The translations under genes were made by a program, and so were the position numbers. Source: Ascaris suum (lineage: Eukaryota; Nematoda; Chromadorea; Rhabditida; Ascarididae). Taken from it: a stretch of DNA of 64,000 bases. The stretch spans positions 8,898,336-8,962,335 of the forward strand of contig CM024174.1 of the NCBI GenBank assembly GCA_013433145.1. The letters run 5' to 3'. The notes beneath the pieces were generated by a model. That model was not told the DNA's origin. It made no database searches and saw only the letters and a list, made by a program, of their open reading frames with translations. Positions 11,600 to 23,700 of the stretch are shown here, piece by piece (the stretch's first letter is position 1; every line of letters begins with the position of its first letter).

Positions 11600-14500
11600 T
11601 ATTTCCGTGGGAAAACTTATATACTTCTCTTACACCACATCTTGCAGCCCTCTCGACAAGTAACGGCATTAGTTGGATATAGCTCGTCTTGTACTCCTAT
11701 TTCATACAACATACACTTGTGCAACTCCAATCACTGAGATTTGCCAAGCATGGAAACTCTTAAGTATGAAAAATGCCATATACACATTTTCCACCCATTA
11801 CCCTACACCTATCCCACCAAAAAGAATAGGCATGGAAAGCAGAAAATTCCCAAAATTTTTATGAAGAAATTGCACTCCTCCATCGAATCCTTGGCAGATA
11901 ACGTTGACGAAAGGGTAAAATGTCTTACGATCTGGGGTAAAATTGAAGAAAAGATAAAATTAGATTTTTACATATTAAGCTCTCGATAAGCACAATTTTG
12001 AAAAAGCAGAAGGTCTATGATGCTGTGACCCCTCCTACACATATACGCAAATGTTCGAAGACCCGGAGATCGGAGTAGCAGATGCGAGCATATGATGTCA
12101 TTTCCGGTATTTATGTCAGAGACCCTCCGTGTGAAGCTATTTTAGATGCGGAAAACAGCAACATTCGTGAAAAAACGTCACACTTCAGTTTTTCGCTCTT
12201 AGAGGACCTAATCAAGTTCTCAGCAATGTGACATTGTTTCACCGAAGATGCCATCTGACGACGCCTGACATGACTACGAATTTAACACCCGTAATATCAA
12301 CCACTCTTGCGAAAGATAGAAAGAAACCGAGTGAGGAATTCGTCCACAGGTTGTAAAGAAAGAGAATCATTTGGTTCATCCACAAACGGTGCTCGGTATT
12401 CACTTGTTGCAGCGTTAAGCCGTTTTTACGTTAATGCAAACTCATGATGCATTTATCCACACCAAAAAATGTCGGGTTATTGCTTGTATAGAGCTAGAAC
12501 AAGTACAGCGCAGTTGTCCGCACTTGCCCACCATCTCATATTCTAGTACCAATTAGATGATGGCGCACTGCTCAGTTTGGCTAGACGAACGGAAATTAGC
12601 AGGAAGTCATTAGTTCTTAAATGAAATTCCACATACGCTACGTTGTCAGAGCTTGGAGCTGTTATGGAGTCATTTGAAGTCTCGTAGAAAACACTGCAAA
12701 GCTTTTGGTGGTTCCACATATCCAAAATCGAAATGCATTTCAAATGCAAGTACGGTGAAAAGAATGTCGATTGTTTTTTCACTTTCCACCGAGACCTCCG
12801 TGTCAGGTCGTTTATATACCGGTCTCTTGAAGCACGAATGCACTGCACTTGTGCTGCACCCAGCTTCCTCAGATTTCATTCTACTTGCTTTATCAATTAC
12901 AGTACAAGCACAATGAATTCTAGGTGTACCGATATCATCACAGCGGGTCTCTCGAATACAAATAAAAGTCCCAGGCACGACCGACATCACAGCAGAATGA
13001 CACAACCATCTCTTGTGTAAATCGCTCGAATTAAAAAAAGCTTTGTATGCCTTTCTTCCATGGCCACTGCGAGAATCCCGCTCGATGTCATATATCGATC
13101 GATATGTTCGAGTGCCTGTTTAGAAAGAATTATTGGGATTTTTGCTTTTAGGCATAAACGGCATTCTTTTCCGCATATAGAAGACTACATTTGTGGGCAA
13201 AACGGGCCTAAAGCAATACTGTAGGCCAAAAGTAGGATGTGCTAATCTTGTGAAAAAATTTGCCTCAACATGCGAAACGGCATCACACCTCGTATTCCCA
13301 ACTTTTAGGTAATTGTGCATCCTATCAATGGTTGCAACTGATGCTGTGCAACGTGCAACATAAAATGCTTCGAATCTAATAAAGCCGAATATGCCGTTCT
13401 TCCGTAGCCGCCATCAACGGGATGTCTAATCATCTAGCACCTTCTCAAAATCTTTCGATCAACAACAATCAGTTATCCTGCTTCTGAATGCTTGCATAGC
13501 CGATGTTCTTCTCTGCGTACAAAAGAGAAAGCCCTATCTGGAAGGGAAGAAAGCTAGTGTGTCTATCTTGTCAGAAAGGTCACCGAGATCAGCGAATCGA
13601 CCTCTCTTTCCGAATTGAAGAATTTAAATCAACTCTGCGTCCTACGATGACTAAAATTGAAGGTGTAATCCTCACATCTTCTTCTCCTAATACGAAACTC
13701 TAGCACAAAATGAATTTCTGCGGACTAAGGGGGACCCCACTAGTCGATGCATCTAAACACGTAAAAAAGTTCAGGTCACCTGATTTCGATCGTATGGAAG
13801 CATATGAGGGAATATTTTCTTGCAGACATGGACATCTTCATGGGTATATCCACACACATGGTTCATGGATTGTCACGAATTCCCAGAAGGAAAGCATCAA
13901 TAGGGGTAGAATGTGCGCTGAGTAATGGGTCCTTCGAGCACTTTCACAGTTCGCATCACTGACACAGATCCGCAACTGTGTTACAACCGGTGCTACACCC
14001 TTCATTCCTCTCATTCTGCAAAAAAGCCTCGGAATCTTGCACTGTGACGATAGTTATCATCCTAATATTTTGTGAGAGCATTTTGAATGACATATCGGCC
14101 ATTCATCACTGAAAATAGTAGTGAGCAAATGAAACATGGAGTGCTATGTTCAAGTTTTGAAAATCGCCAAGAAACCGAATCAGAACATATAAATATTCTC
14201 ATACAACTTGCATCATGAAAAAAAAATTACAATAATCACTATTTTTAGGCAACAAGTATTCAGCCACCTTTGAAAGATGTGTAAAAACGATAAAGGCAGC
14301 AAAAGGATATTTCGTGACCATTTCTAACCGGAAGAGCAAAAACGATAAGAGAGAAGGAAATGTCTATCGCAATCGACTGATTGCGTTGAGCACTGAATGA
14401 TATGAAAACCTCCCACTTGTACACAAGTTTATGATTTTAGTTCTAAGAATACTATGAAAATAGTAGCACTATTAAAATAACATTGAGCATTCCGATGCAC

Positions 14501-15460
14501 TTGGGTGAACTCACAATATATCGGCGCCATAAAACATGCAGCCTTGATGAGTCTTAGAGATGGGTAACCTAAACGTACCTGAGCGGTGCCTGCAAAAAAC
14601 AAAGACCGGCTACGGAAGGAGGATCTCTAATGCCTACATCTTAATTAGGCTTCAAGGTTCTCGAAAATTTAATGGGGAGAGTTGTTTCTGATGTTCGTAG
14701 AGTTGTGAATGTCAGCCCCTTAATTATTTACATTAGCCTATATTCGGACTTAAACCGCTGTGCTGTTTCATCTATAAAGGTTTATAGCCGACTGCAATTG
14801 ATTAAAACAATATTGGACTATACATTTTTCATATGCACAGCCACGTCGACGAGACAATAAAAAATGATTTGTCACAGCTCCACTGTAGAGTGCACAATCG
14901 TAGCGGTATGACGCATTTGCTCGGTAATACCGAAGTAGAGAGGAGTTACAGTGAATCATCACAGATGCATGCAGCGTTAACTTCCAAAGCATTTGCGAAT
15001 ATTTCACTCGTGATGAAGAAATTTTAATTAACGAATACAAAACGGAACTGGAAACGAGCGAAATGTCTATAAATATGAGGGCCGTTTTGAGAATACCAAA
15101 TTCATTTTCATTCGCTCTTTCTGCACCATTCAGCAGGTGAACTGCAGTACATCCCCTCACTCCCCGATAGTTGTCCTTTTCGATAGTTATATATCAGACT
15201 GCATAGCTGCAATAATACTGTACGGGAATAGAACTACAAGAACATTTTACGTGGTCCGTTGCACGACCAGTGAGACCGATGAACTGGCTAGTGCGGGTTG
15301 ATGATGTCAAATTGGGTTAAACCAGAGCAAAACAGTGCGCTCTTGTAAAAAGCCAACTTTTAGAGCGGAAGAAGTCGCATAAGGTATATCGCATCGGATT
15401 TGGCTACGCATTTTTGTAGTTGGTTCGATGTCGCATCGAAATTATAGTTTTCGATGCGCT
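11600..15460. other. No gene recognised
   Basis: Open frames of up to 130 codons occur (for example minus strand 14768-15160) but show no domain, no good splice chain and no low-complexity signature. A good acceptor (TTTTCTTGCAG) near 13825 opens a 44-codon frame with no partner exon. A 14-bp palindrome (atatcgatcgatat) is at about 13092-13105. Confidence 0.45.
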
Positions 15461-15469
15461 TTTGATGCG

Positions 15470-15486
15470 TTGCTATTTTGCAGTCA
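15470..15486 (+). promoter_or_regulatory. Putative trans-splice acceptor upstream of the peptide gene
   Basis: CTATTTTGCAG|TCACA lies about 65 bp before the start codon at 15547, and the corresponding site TCTTTCTGCAG|TCACA is kept upstream of the decayed copy (about 6721-6736). Conservation between copies inside otherwise diverged flank suggests a used acceptor: an SL trans-splice site or a 5' UTR intron end. Confidence 0.4.
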
Positions 15487-15546
15487 CACAGAAAGTCATT
15501 TATTACTGCTTTTCGATTGACGTTGTGGAACAGAAGTGAAGAAGGA

Positions 15547-16190
15547 ATGTCAGCAATGCGGCCACTTGTGCTCATGCTTCTATTTCTTTGCGTCATCAGC
15601 TCGATCACCGCTGTAAGTGAAGCTTATTTTTTCTCCATATCAGGACAATCGAACGGCAGTTGAACCTAACTTCAGCATTTCATCTTTCTCATGTTCAAAA
15701 GCGATGATGTAAGCATGTCCAATAAATCCAGTAGAGATGAAAACAAGCACATGATTTTCAGCATAAAAAACAAGACCTTACCGCTAATAACTTGACAAAA
15801 AATATTCAACTTAATTCCAAAATTTCGACGCCCTCCTTTGTCCGACGTAAAATTTACCGTCACTCCTACTGTCTCATTGTGTGACATCTCGTAGGCATTC
15901 CATAATGGTTGTAAAATTCATCCTTCTATCCATCGTTTTCATAGCTTCAATTTGATGGAAAACAACAACAAAGGACTTCGCATTCGACTGTTATTGTAAC
16001 TTCCTGGTTTGTAATAGTTTCTCAGAGTGGAGCGATAAGATGAAAAGATAAGCCAAGTGAATTTCAGATTAACCTTGCTAAAGTGGACCTGAAGTGCACT
16101 ATCGAGTGTGCTGGATTTTGGCTGGCCACAGTCAGGAACGGAAATGCAAGATACCCGTCTGGCTGTGAGTGCTCCAAATTTGCAATTTAG
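15547..16190 (+). CDS. CS-alpha/beta-like secreted peptide (ASABF/defensin-like), copy 2
   Basis: Exon 1 (15547-15612, donor GCT|GTAAGTGA) encodes a clean signal peptide: MSAMRPLVLMLLFL, then a cleavage-like SSITA. The last exon (16068-16190, acceptor GAATTTCAG) encodes a basic Cys-rich module with CTIEC and GCECS, that is C-x3-C-x18-C-x-C. This is the CxxxC...CxC core of CS-alpha/beta antimicrobial peptides, and its lead-in (NLAKVDLKC) resembles nematode ASABF peptides. A middle exon (15644-15708, between CATATCAG and GATGAT|GTAAGC) supplies a further cysteine (SSFSCSKAM), where ASABFs carry their first. Exon 1 to exon 3 joins in frame (62 residues); with the middle exon the junction to exon 3 is out of phase unless a weak acceptor at 16057 is used. 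AATAAA at 16325-16330 fits the 3' end. Inferred role: secreted antimicrobial or signalling peptide. Whether the gene is fully functional is open. Confidence 0.5.
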
Positions 16191-16324
16191 TGCCCACAGA
16201 GGCTTTCAAACTCCTCTCAGTGTAAGCATCTACTCTCCGTGCAAATTCAGTATTTTTAATGCCATGATCGATCCATTTATTTATTGTCGTCGTTATTATG
16301 TCACTATTACGATAAATGACAGAA

Positions 16325-16330
16325 AATAAA
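16325..16330 (+). terminator. Polyadenylation signal of the peptide gene
   Basis: AATAAA 135 bases after the stop codon of the copy-2 peptide frame. Confidence 0.4.
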
Positions 16331-18515
16331 AAGGTGTTTGCGACAGCAGCCGTACACAATCTTCGATTCGTTTTTTTTCGACGTTGGTTTTTGCTCCATA
16401 GAGAATATGTTGAAACTCTTAAGGATTCATTTGTGCGGACTTGTTCCGTCCTGCAATTGCAAATACCAGCACTTTGCTATATTTGCTTGACAACTGGTGA
16501 CAGTTTGACTCTGTTCAAGAAACTGTAGCTCGCCTGTCCTCCTTTCTTACTTCCACGTTTATATTGTAATGTGGTGTACCTAATCAACTGAAGTAAAGGT
16601 TTGGAGGCGCAATATAAATTTATGACAAATTGATACTAGTGATGGTCATTCTCTTTACTTATCTAGCAGCCGTTTCGGTCGACGAGCCCTGCATTTGGAA
16701 GCAGCTTTCACTTTAAGATTCAAATAAACTTGCTTTTGCTTTCAATTATTGGCGTTCACTAAACCTGTCTGTCGGTCATTTTACGTGACATACGTAGAAC
16801 GGCCTCATCGGGTTAGGTATTCTGTGGCGCTCAATTATTTAAGCTTAGTGCTCAGTTGCACGGTGCAGAATTCTCAATATCTTTGTTGAGGAAGCCGTCA
16901 AGCAACAATTCTCAAGTTTTCTTTCCTCACTTTTTTGCCGAGTTTCCCATTCCGATCAAGACCCTTGCATCGTACTTCTCTCACACAACGCCTTATTAGC
17001 TTCATATAATATTTGCTTCGGTGCCGCAACCGCTACTGCCTTCGAGAAAAATCATGCAACGATGTCATCCTTCAAAATTCTAGTGGTTTTGCCAATTCGG
17101 CTGCCGTTTGAATACCAATTTTTCCTACCTCAAAATTATGTCGGCAGTATTTTGAATATTCCGCCTGTCAGCTTCTACAAGTTATAAAGACTGGATCTCG
17201 AATGGATATGACGATACGATTTTTCTTGGTGCCTGTGAAATCGGTGTGACTGACCTAGGCTGTCCGTTGTGAGGTGCTGCAAGGGTTATCGGTGAATTAA
17301 CACCGCTTGAGCTGTGAAATGTGAAGAGTTGATAAGCGTAGGTGCGACATGTGCTATATAGTGTTCATTTTTCCAAAGCACTCTGCAGAAGATCTATTTG
17401 CCAGTTTTGTCGAAATCTCCCTACTGCGTAATTCTACGTTTCATTAGCTTCACGAAGTAAGCGACTGACGATGGAATCCGAATAGCACTGGTATAAATGG
17501 TAATGGCTACGACGAAAGCTAACTTCCTGTAAGACTCTTACTCTTGATATTACTCTCTATGCACTAGTATCACGAGAAAAACCGATCAAAAAGCATCAGA
17601 TTCTTTGCTCCCCGACATTTTAGCGGAGTTCCCGTCCCGATGGAATCCCTCCCTCTCAAGCAGTCCCACGATTTTTATCTTCCCTGCTTCACTGTCTAGA
17701 TTCTGATCTCGATAGATCGTTTCTCAATCGGGTACACCTATCTCGATGCAAAGCGCTCTCCCGGCATCGCAAAAGTCCCTTACGCCAATGCGGCAGTGTC
17801 ATTCACTGACATCACTGATATATTTAAAAAACACTTGAGTCATTTTCTTTCGAGAAATCATCTCACGAGACCGCCGCCATGCAATCGTCACTGTAATTGC
17901 GATGTTTACAACTTGCTTTCAACAGCGCAATTGAAACACGTAGAGTAAGCAATGCGGCAACGTGCAGAGATGCCGTGAGCATTGCGAAGCGACTTCGCGA
18001 GAAAAACATTCCGCCCCACTCTCCCAACAGAAATAAAACCCGCAGATCGCTTTCAAAATCTCAATGTCCAACTTCTTTGAAAGGATGTTTTTTACTCATT
18101 CATTTCAACGTCCCGGCGTGCGAAAACACAGTGTGTGAAAAATAGGAGCTACAAAGTGTGCAACTTCACTTTGAGCAAACAGTCAATCGTCATGTGAAAG
18201 TGGCAGTAGTGTGAAGATCGAAACGACTTAATCGCAGTTTGAATGACTGAGTGGGTGCATTAAAGAAATTGACAAGAAGCACATTTCTAGCTCATTCAGC
18301 AGAGCATCCTTTATGCTGCAAATCTTTTTGCAGCTCAAGCCAAGATTCATGCCAATTACGCGGAGGGGCAAGCTGGAAAACTTCTGAAGGCGGAAAGTTG
18401 GAAAGGTCGCGCAGAAGTGAACAACGAAGAAACAACTGAAACCTGAGGCTGCGATATCCCAGTAATTCCAAGTTAACCTAGTATTGTGTTTTGAGGGTTA
18501 TGGGCCACTGTAAAC
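16331..18515. other. No gene recognised
   Basis: AT-rich DNA with two loosely related segments ('gc(c/g)gagtt.ccc.t.ccgat') near 16936 and 17623. An 82-codon open + frame at 17897-18145 has no motif or partner exon. Confidence 0.5.
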
Positions 18516-18519
18516 TTTG

Positions 18520-19680
18520 CTCAAAGCAACTGGGGTGAAATATATTTGGATGTTCCCTTACAATGTGATGCTAAAAAGCAAATGAATAACTCACAGACAA
18601 ATACAGTATTACCGAATGAATCAGCAGTAAGTAATGGAGGCTGTTCGAAAATGAGATCAATATGTTTATGGCAAAAATCGATGGGAACATAGTGTGTAAT
18701 TTCCGATATCTTTTCAGCCTTGCTAGAAAACTGCAGCATCCAACGAAGCTCAAGGTCGATTACAGTATCAAGGTCACGAAGGACGACGATATGCATGTAT
18801 AAAGAAGCTCACCTCTCAGCCTAAGAATAATTCAAGTCGATCTGTGGCATGTGGCTTTTCCCAAGGGAGAAATTTAACTCTCATAATTTCGACAACTCGA
18901 AGGGTGCATTTAGTTCCGTTAGTAAAATATGGAAGTCATAGGCAGGATTCAACCGTGGGCGATAAATTTTGTGGTTATCAGCAAAACGCTCAGTACCGTT
19001 CAAAATGTCATTAGAATCACCGTTGATGTAATGAAGAATAAAAGAGATTCCTTATCAGACACCATTGCAAACGGAAAGTCCGACTCTTGCATTAAGTTCC
19101 GTTAGCGAAAGAGACGGGTTATACTGGATGTAGAGAGCAGTAAATACCTCCTATTCACAGTCCAAATCTTCATCGCTATAAAAATGCTCTGAGGCACTTC
19201 AGGGAAAGTTGACAGCCTGTATTTTTCCAGTTTCAAGAGCACTTTTCGATAACCACATTTAAGTGTTTTGCATAATCAACATACACAACTTCGGTCTGAA
19301 CTGTCAAAATAAGCAAAGACATCCACGACTGAATGAGTAGGAAACTCAACTGTGTCACGAGGTTTAGAAGACTGCATCGCTCAAAATAATCTTCCACAGA
19401 CTCTCTGGAGGAAGATCAACTTAATTGAGCGATCTTTTTGCTAGGGTGATCCGGTGATTTCTTCAACAAGAGTGAGGCAAAAGTGCATTTCCAAGAAGAA
19501 GGGAGATTTTTCTCTCTTATTTATATCTGCTCCCTCTCAGAGGAAAAATTACATCTATGCGGTTTTTGCGGTGTGTTTTAAAAATAGTGGCAGCATATCC
19601 TCAGGTATGAGCGAAACGTTGTGAAACTATTTACGAACATTCTTGAGAAGTAAGACAGCGCTAACGTCAGCAAAATCGAA
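18520..19680 (-). mobile_element. Decayed non-LTR retrotransposon (CR1-like) reverse transcriptase
   Basis: Reading the minus strand from right to left gives successive fragments of a LINE reverse transcriptase in the expected order, across many frameshifts and stops. They are: a thumb-proximal block (SPFFLEMHFCLTL; RSIKLIFLQRVCGRLF), motif A (VVYVDYAKHLNVVIEKC, about 19230-19310, for the usual D-(F/Y)-x-K-A-F-D), the block YINGDSNDILNGT with catalytic motif C as FADNHKIYR (about 18957-18990; FADD expected), and the downstream RDLDTVIDLELR block (about 18741-18780). The changed catalytic Asp and the interrupted frame mean it is inactive. No endonuclease domain, poly-A tail or target-site duplication was identified, so the ends are approximate. 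Confidence 0.7.
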
Positions 19681-19689
19681 ATGCAATTT

Positions 19690-20780
19690 GAGCGCAAAAA
19701 TTTGTACAGAACCGTTCGCAGCAAACGAATACGCAATTTCATATTAACTGCCAGCCTTCACAGCGAGCATTTCTAAGTCTTTTCCGCACGTCTAAACATT
19801 GCCGTACTCTGTGAGCCGCTTTGGCTTTTCTGCGAGTGATACCGTTCGATCCACGTACAAAGAAAATATGGAGCACGCATGCCTCACTTACCATCAGCTA
19901 CTTTTGCGTTTCAAGAAGAATCATTTTTGTGAGCCTTCGAGAATTTGCTTTGGGAAAACGCATTAGAGGGACGCCTTGTTCGCGCATAATGTATTTTCAA
20001 GGTGCGGTGGTTGGAAAAGGTACAACACAGGATGATCTCCTGTATCATACCTCACGCCAGTCCATCACCTCAGACGCATCGAATAAAGTTGGAGGCATTT
20101 AAACATAGAAAAGAACTGTTTGCGTTCTGTAGTGGTCGGCTTCTCACTTCACACCGATCAGGAAAGAAAATCAGTCCAGAAGCGTGCTAGAAAGCCTGTC
20201 ACGATTAGAGTTTTGGAGTCCGATCATCCAATCAACCGATCTTATAAACTATAAACAAAAAACGCAGTGGGTACAGTAATTACTTCATATTTGATCAACA
20301 TCAATCACACATACAAACCTTCCACAGAGATTCCATCGTTCCGCGACCTGATCGGTAAAAACGAACACGCAATCGGTGTGGAACGCATGCAAATTTTTTG
20401 ACCCAAACTCTCCTAGCACTTCGGCGTTGGCGGATCACTATGAAATATGGTATTCTCATTACTGGTTTCCTTATTGAAGCTGCTGGACAAACACATATAT
20501 TTCAGAATAAATTTGCAAAGGAGCACAAAAACGAATTCTTCGCTCTTCGTAGATTTATGCGAGCGGCCAGAGTGATTAAGTTATGATGAAATTATCTCGC
20601 TTGTTTATTATTTGCTGGCACCTCATCAAGTTGTGCTAAGAATGCGGTGTCAGCTCCTCTGGCATACATATTTGTTGGCTTACAATATTTGCATAATTAG
20701 GACAATCCATATATAAATACAGATATATCCCAAACGTGCAGCATCATAAATATTTGTGTGCTCTTAATCCTCCTGTGCGG
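19690..20780. other. No gene recognised; possibly older retrotransposon debris
   Basis: Upstream of the reverse transcriptase remnant (in its own orientation). Interrupted frames only. A short + frame at 20440-20586 begins with a weakly signal-like MKYGILITGFLIEAAGQ but has no supporting splice or family evidence. Confidence 0.4.
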
Positions 20781-20793
20781 CTGATCCGACGAA

Positions 20794-23700
20794 ATGGTTG
20801 CTGGTACTAGCGTCGTCGTAGCATGCGCTGTTGGAGCCTACTTGTACTTTACTAATAAGGTGATGATTTTCGTGTTTGGCAGTGCTTGTATCGAGAGTTA
20901 CGGTTTGCCGTACCTGATAGGTCAGTTGGAAGACGCAGTCTTCTGCTAAGTCAACTACTACCACTGCACTTTCAATGAGTGCTTAGGCCATATCTCTATT
21001 ACATCAAACGAATCATTAACGAGAGCAATACTACATTATGCCGTCCATTAACGTTCGCCTATATCACAATGTATTTTCACCCATTAGAATATACCATATT
21101 CCATCTTGAAGTATACATATGATTCCGAAAAAAAAGAACTTTGCAGCATAATACTGGCGTTCACAATGCAGTTGAACGAAGCGTAATGAAAAAAAAACGG
21201 CGTTTACACCGCAATCCTGTGGCAAGCAAAATCTTGAGACCACGAAATTATTATCTCTCCAGTCTTCTTAAAGCTTCACTTATTTATCGCCAATTCGAAA
21301 TATTTTCAGCGAGCATGTGATGAGAAACTGAACAGCTGGATTGAACAACTTTCAGAAACTCAGGCAGTAAGTTATCTGTTCAACATATTCACATTGGATC
21401 TCCATTCATTTCATGGGTTTTTATGAGGAAGTCGCTCACTTTTCATTTTTTTCCTTTGCTAGTTCCATAGATCTTACCGTTTGAGTAGTAATTTAGCATA
21501 CAAATAGCTCAATAAAAAGAATTATTAAGGAAAATATATTTCGTTTTTCAGCAAATAAACTATCAAAATATTAGTTTGCAATGTCGCAAAGATACGATTG
21601 TTATCTCATCTGACGGAAAATATATTTCTAATCTTTGTTCAGTAAACAGAGTCAGCGGTTGTGATGAACTGGCAACTTCAGTTAATGATAAAACGGTGGG
21701 CGCCCAGTATTATCGAAAATTTCGGATCATGAACGACCCGTAAACATCATCCAGAGCCTTTCATAGAATATAATTAACCTCAAGCTCTGTCTATCCAGTC
21801 AATGAAGCTAAGATAGAAAAAATATTTCTTATAGGATTCAGAAGACGATGAACTCACATCGAAATCTGTTCCTCAAGAGACAACAGAATCTCAAGGCAAA
21901 GAAGTCAAGGTGATTGTGCCGACAAAGGGGGATCAAATCCGCCAACTATCAAAACCGATGAGTGAGATTACCGAAGTAAAAGAAATGGCTAGTGCTAGAA
22001 GTTTGATTTTATTTCAGTGCCCTGAAGTAATAGGGAAAATCTCTTTAGCCGCATGGTTGCTGTAGAAGAATATCTTTCAAGATGTCATCATTTGCATCGC
22101 AACTATGCAAACGCACTAATAAGTCAATGAATTTACTGCTGATTTTGCCGCGATCGCCATTGAATGACTAAAATTGATTGTTATTAATTAACTCTCTAAA
22201 GAAATGTGTGCATTAACCAGATGCATCCTATCGAAATCTTGTTGCATACATACCTCAATGCAATTTTCAGCTCATGGCAACATATCCTGTAATGAGTATT
22301 CCAAATGGAAATTCTACTATGCTAGATACGAAATCGACGATTCTGAGCAAATTGAATTCTATAAACGCATCTGAAAAGTCCGACATAGATTGGAAAAGAA
22401 TTAGAGCATTGTAGAAAGATAAGCAGATTTTGGGTTTTGCTCTTATGGGTGGCCGTTGGGGTAAATATTAGGATATATAATTTTTCAGAGCAAAGACCCA
22501 GAAACAACGGATGCAAGCAAACAAAAAAGTGTACATCTTGAAAAAGAGGTTCGTTCTCATTGAAAATCGTTGCTATGGAATGACGGAGATGGCGACTGGA
22601 AAAGATTCACATAATGAAAGGGGAGGGAGAATCTTGAGAGGTCGAAAAAAACTGGAAGAGATCTAACAAGTTTTTAATATCCAAACAACATCACGCAGGC
22701 CTAAATTGGGTCATTCGTAGCCCCCTCCCCCTTCCCGACATCTTTTTTTTGCAAACAAGCAACACTTACATACTTCCGTTACAAAATCGTACTTTATGCA
22801 AAACAACTGCCAAGAATAAGTCCACTTATTTTGCTACCTAGTGCTGTGCCCAGCACGAGATTTACTCTAAAGACTTAGTGATCGAGTAATACACGAACAC
22901 TGATCTGCGCCGATGTGAAAACATTGTCGCATTACTAATGGAACATTGTGAGCATGAGCGAAAATGCAACGAGTGGTCAACGGTTGAGTTAAACATGATA
23001 GGCCTGATGAAATGAACTCTCAGTGCGATCCATGTGATGCGCCCATACTTTTATATTCTAATCATAAAGGAGTTTGTTTGGGAACTTGCATGTGTTCTCT
23101 CTCCATTTTATAGAACAAGTACACCTTCCTAGGATGGATATGTGACACTAGGAGGGCATCAGTGTTATACAGTAAAGAGCATTATGGACGGATGTTGGAG
23201 TGACGTGTTGATGCGCAGTGGAGAAGCGACTGCATGAGTATTGCATGGATGAAATCTCTGAGAATAATGCCGTACCAGTTCATATCGTGCTCGAGTTAAA
23301 CACTTATCAACTGAATAGTACTGCTTTTGTGTACTCGAAAGCTGAGATCAAATTATGAAATGACCTCAATAAGACTGCTTCATCGACTTAAATTTCAATT
23401 TATGGCCGCAGTTAGCGGAGTTTAGGAATGAGCCACTGAAGATGGTATCACATAAAGAAAATAACACTGGGTGCAGGCAATATTTCTCTATGCTCTTATC
23501 CCTCTTAGACACATCATTGAACAGAATCCTGTAATGTAACATTGTGTTTTAGCTTGTCGAAGAAATTATCCAGAAGCTGCGTTCAACTGAAAATGGGACC
23601 TCACAAAAGGTAAGGCTCTATTTGTATCACACCGCAAATGAATCGGCGAAATATGTGGATATGCATGGGTTACACCCATGAGAACGGTGTTATATGAAGC

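Noticed and set aside
13825..13980. 44-codon frame after a good TTTTCTTGCAG acceptor
   Set aside because: No partner exon, motif or polyadenylation signal found.
14768..15160. 130-codon minus frame
   Set aside because: No motif, no signal peptide, no neighbouring compatible exons; length is within chance for this amount of sequence.
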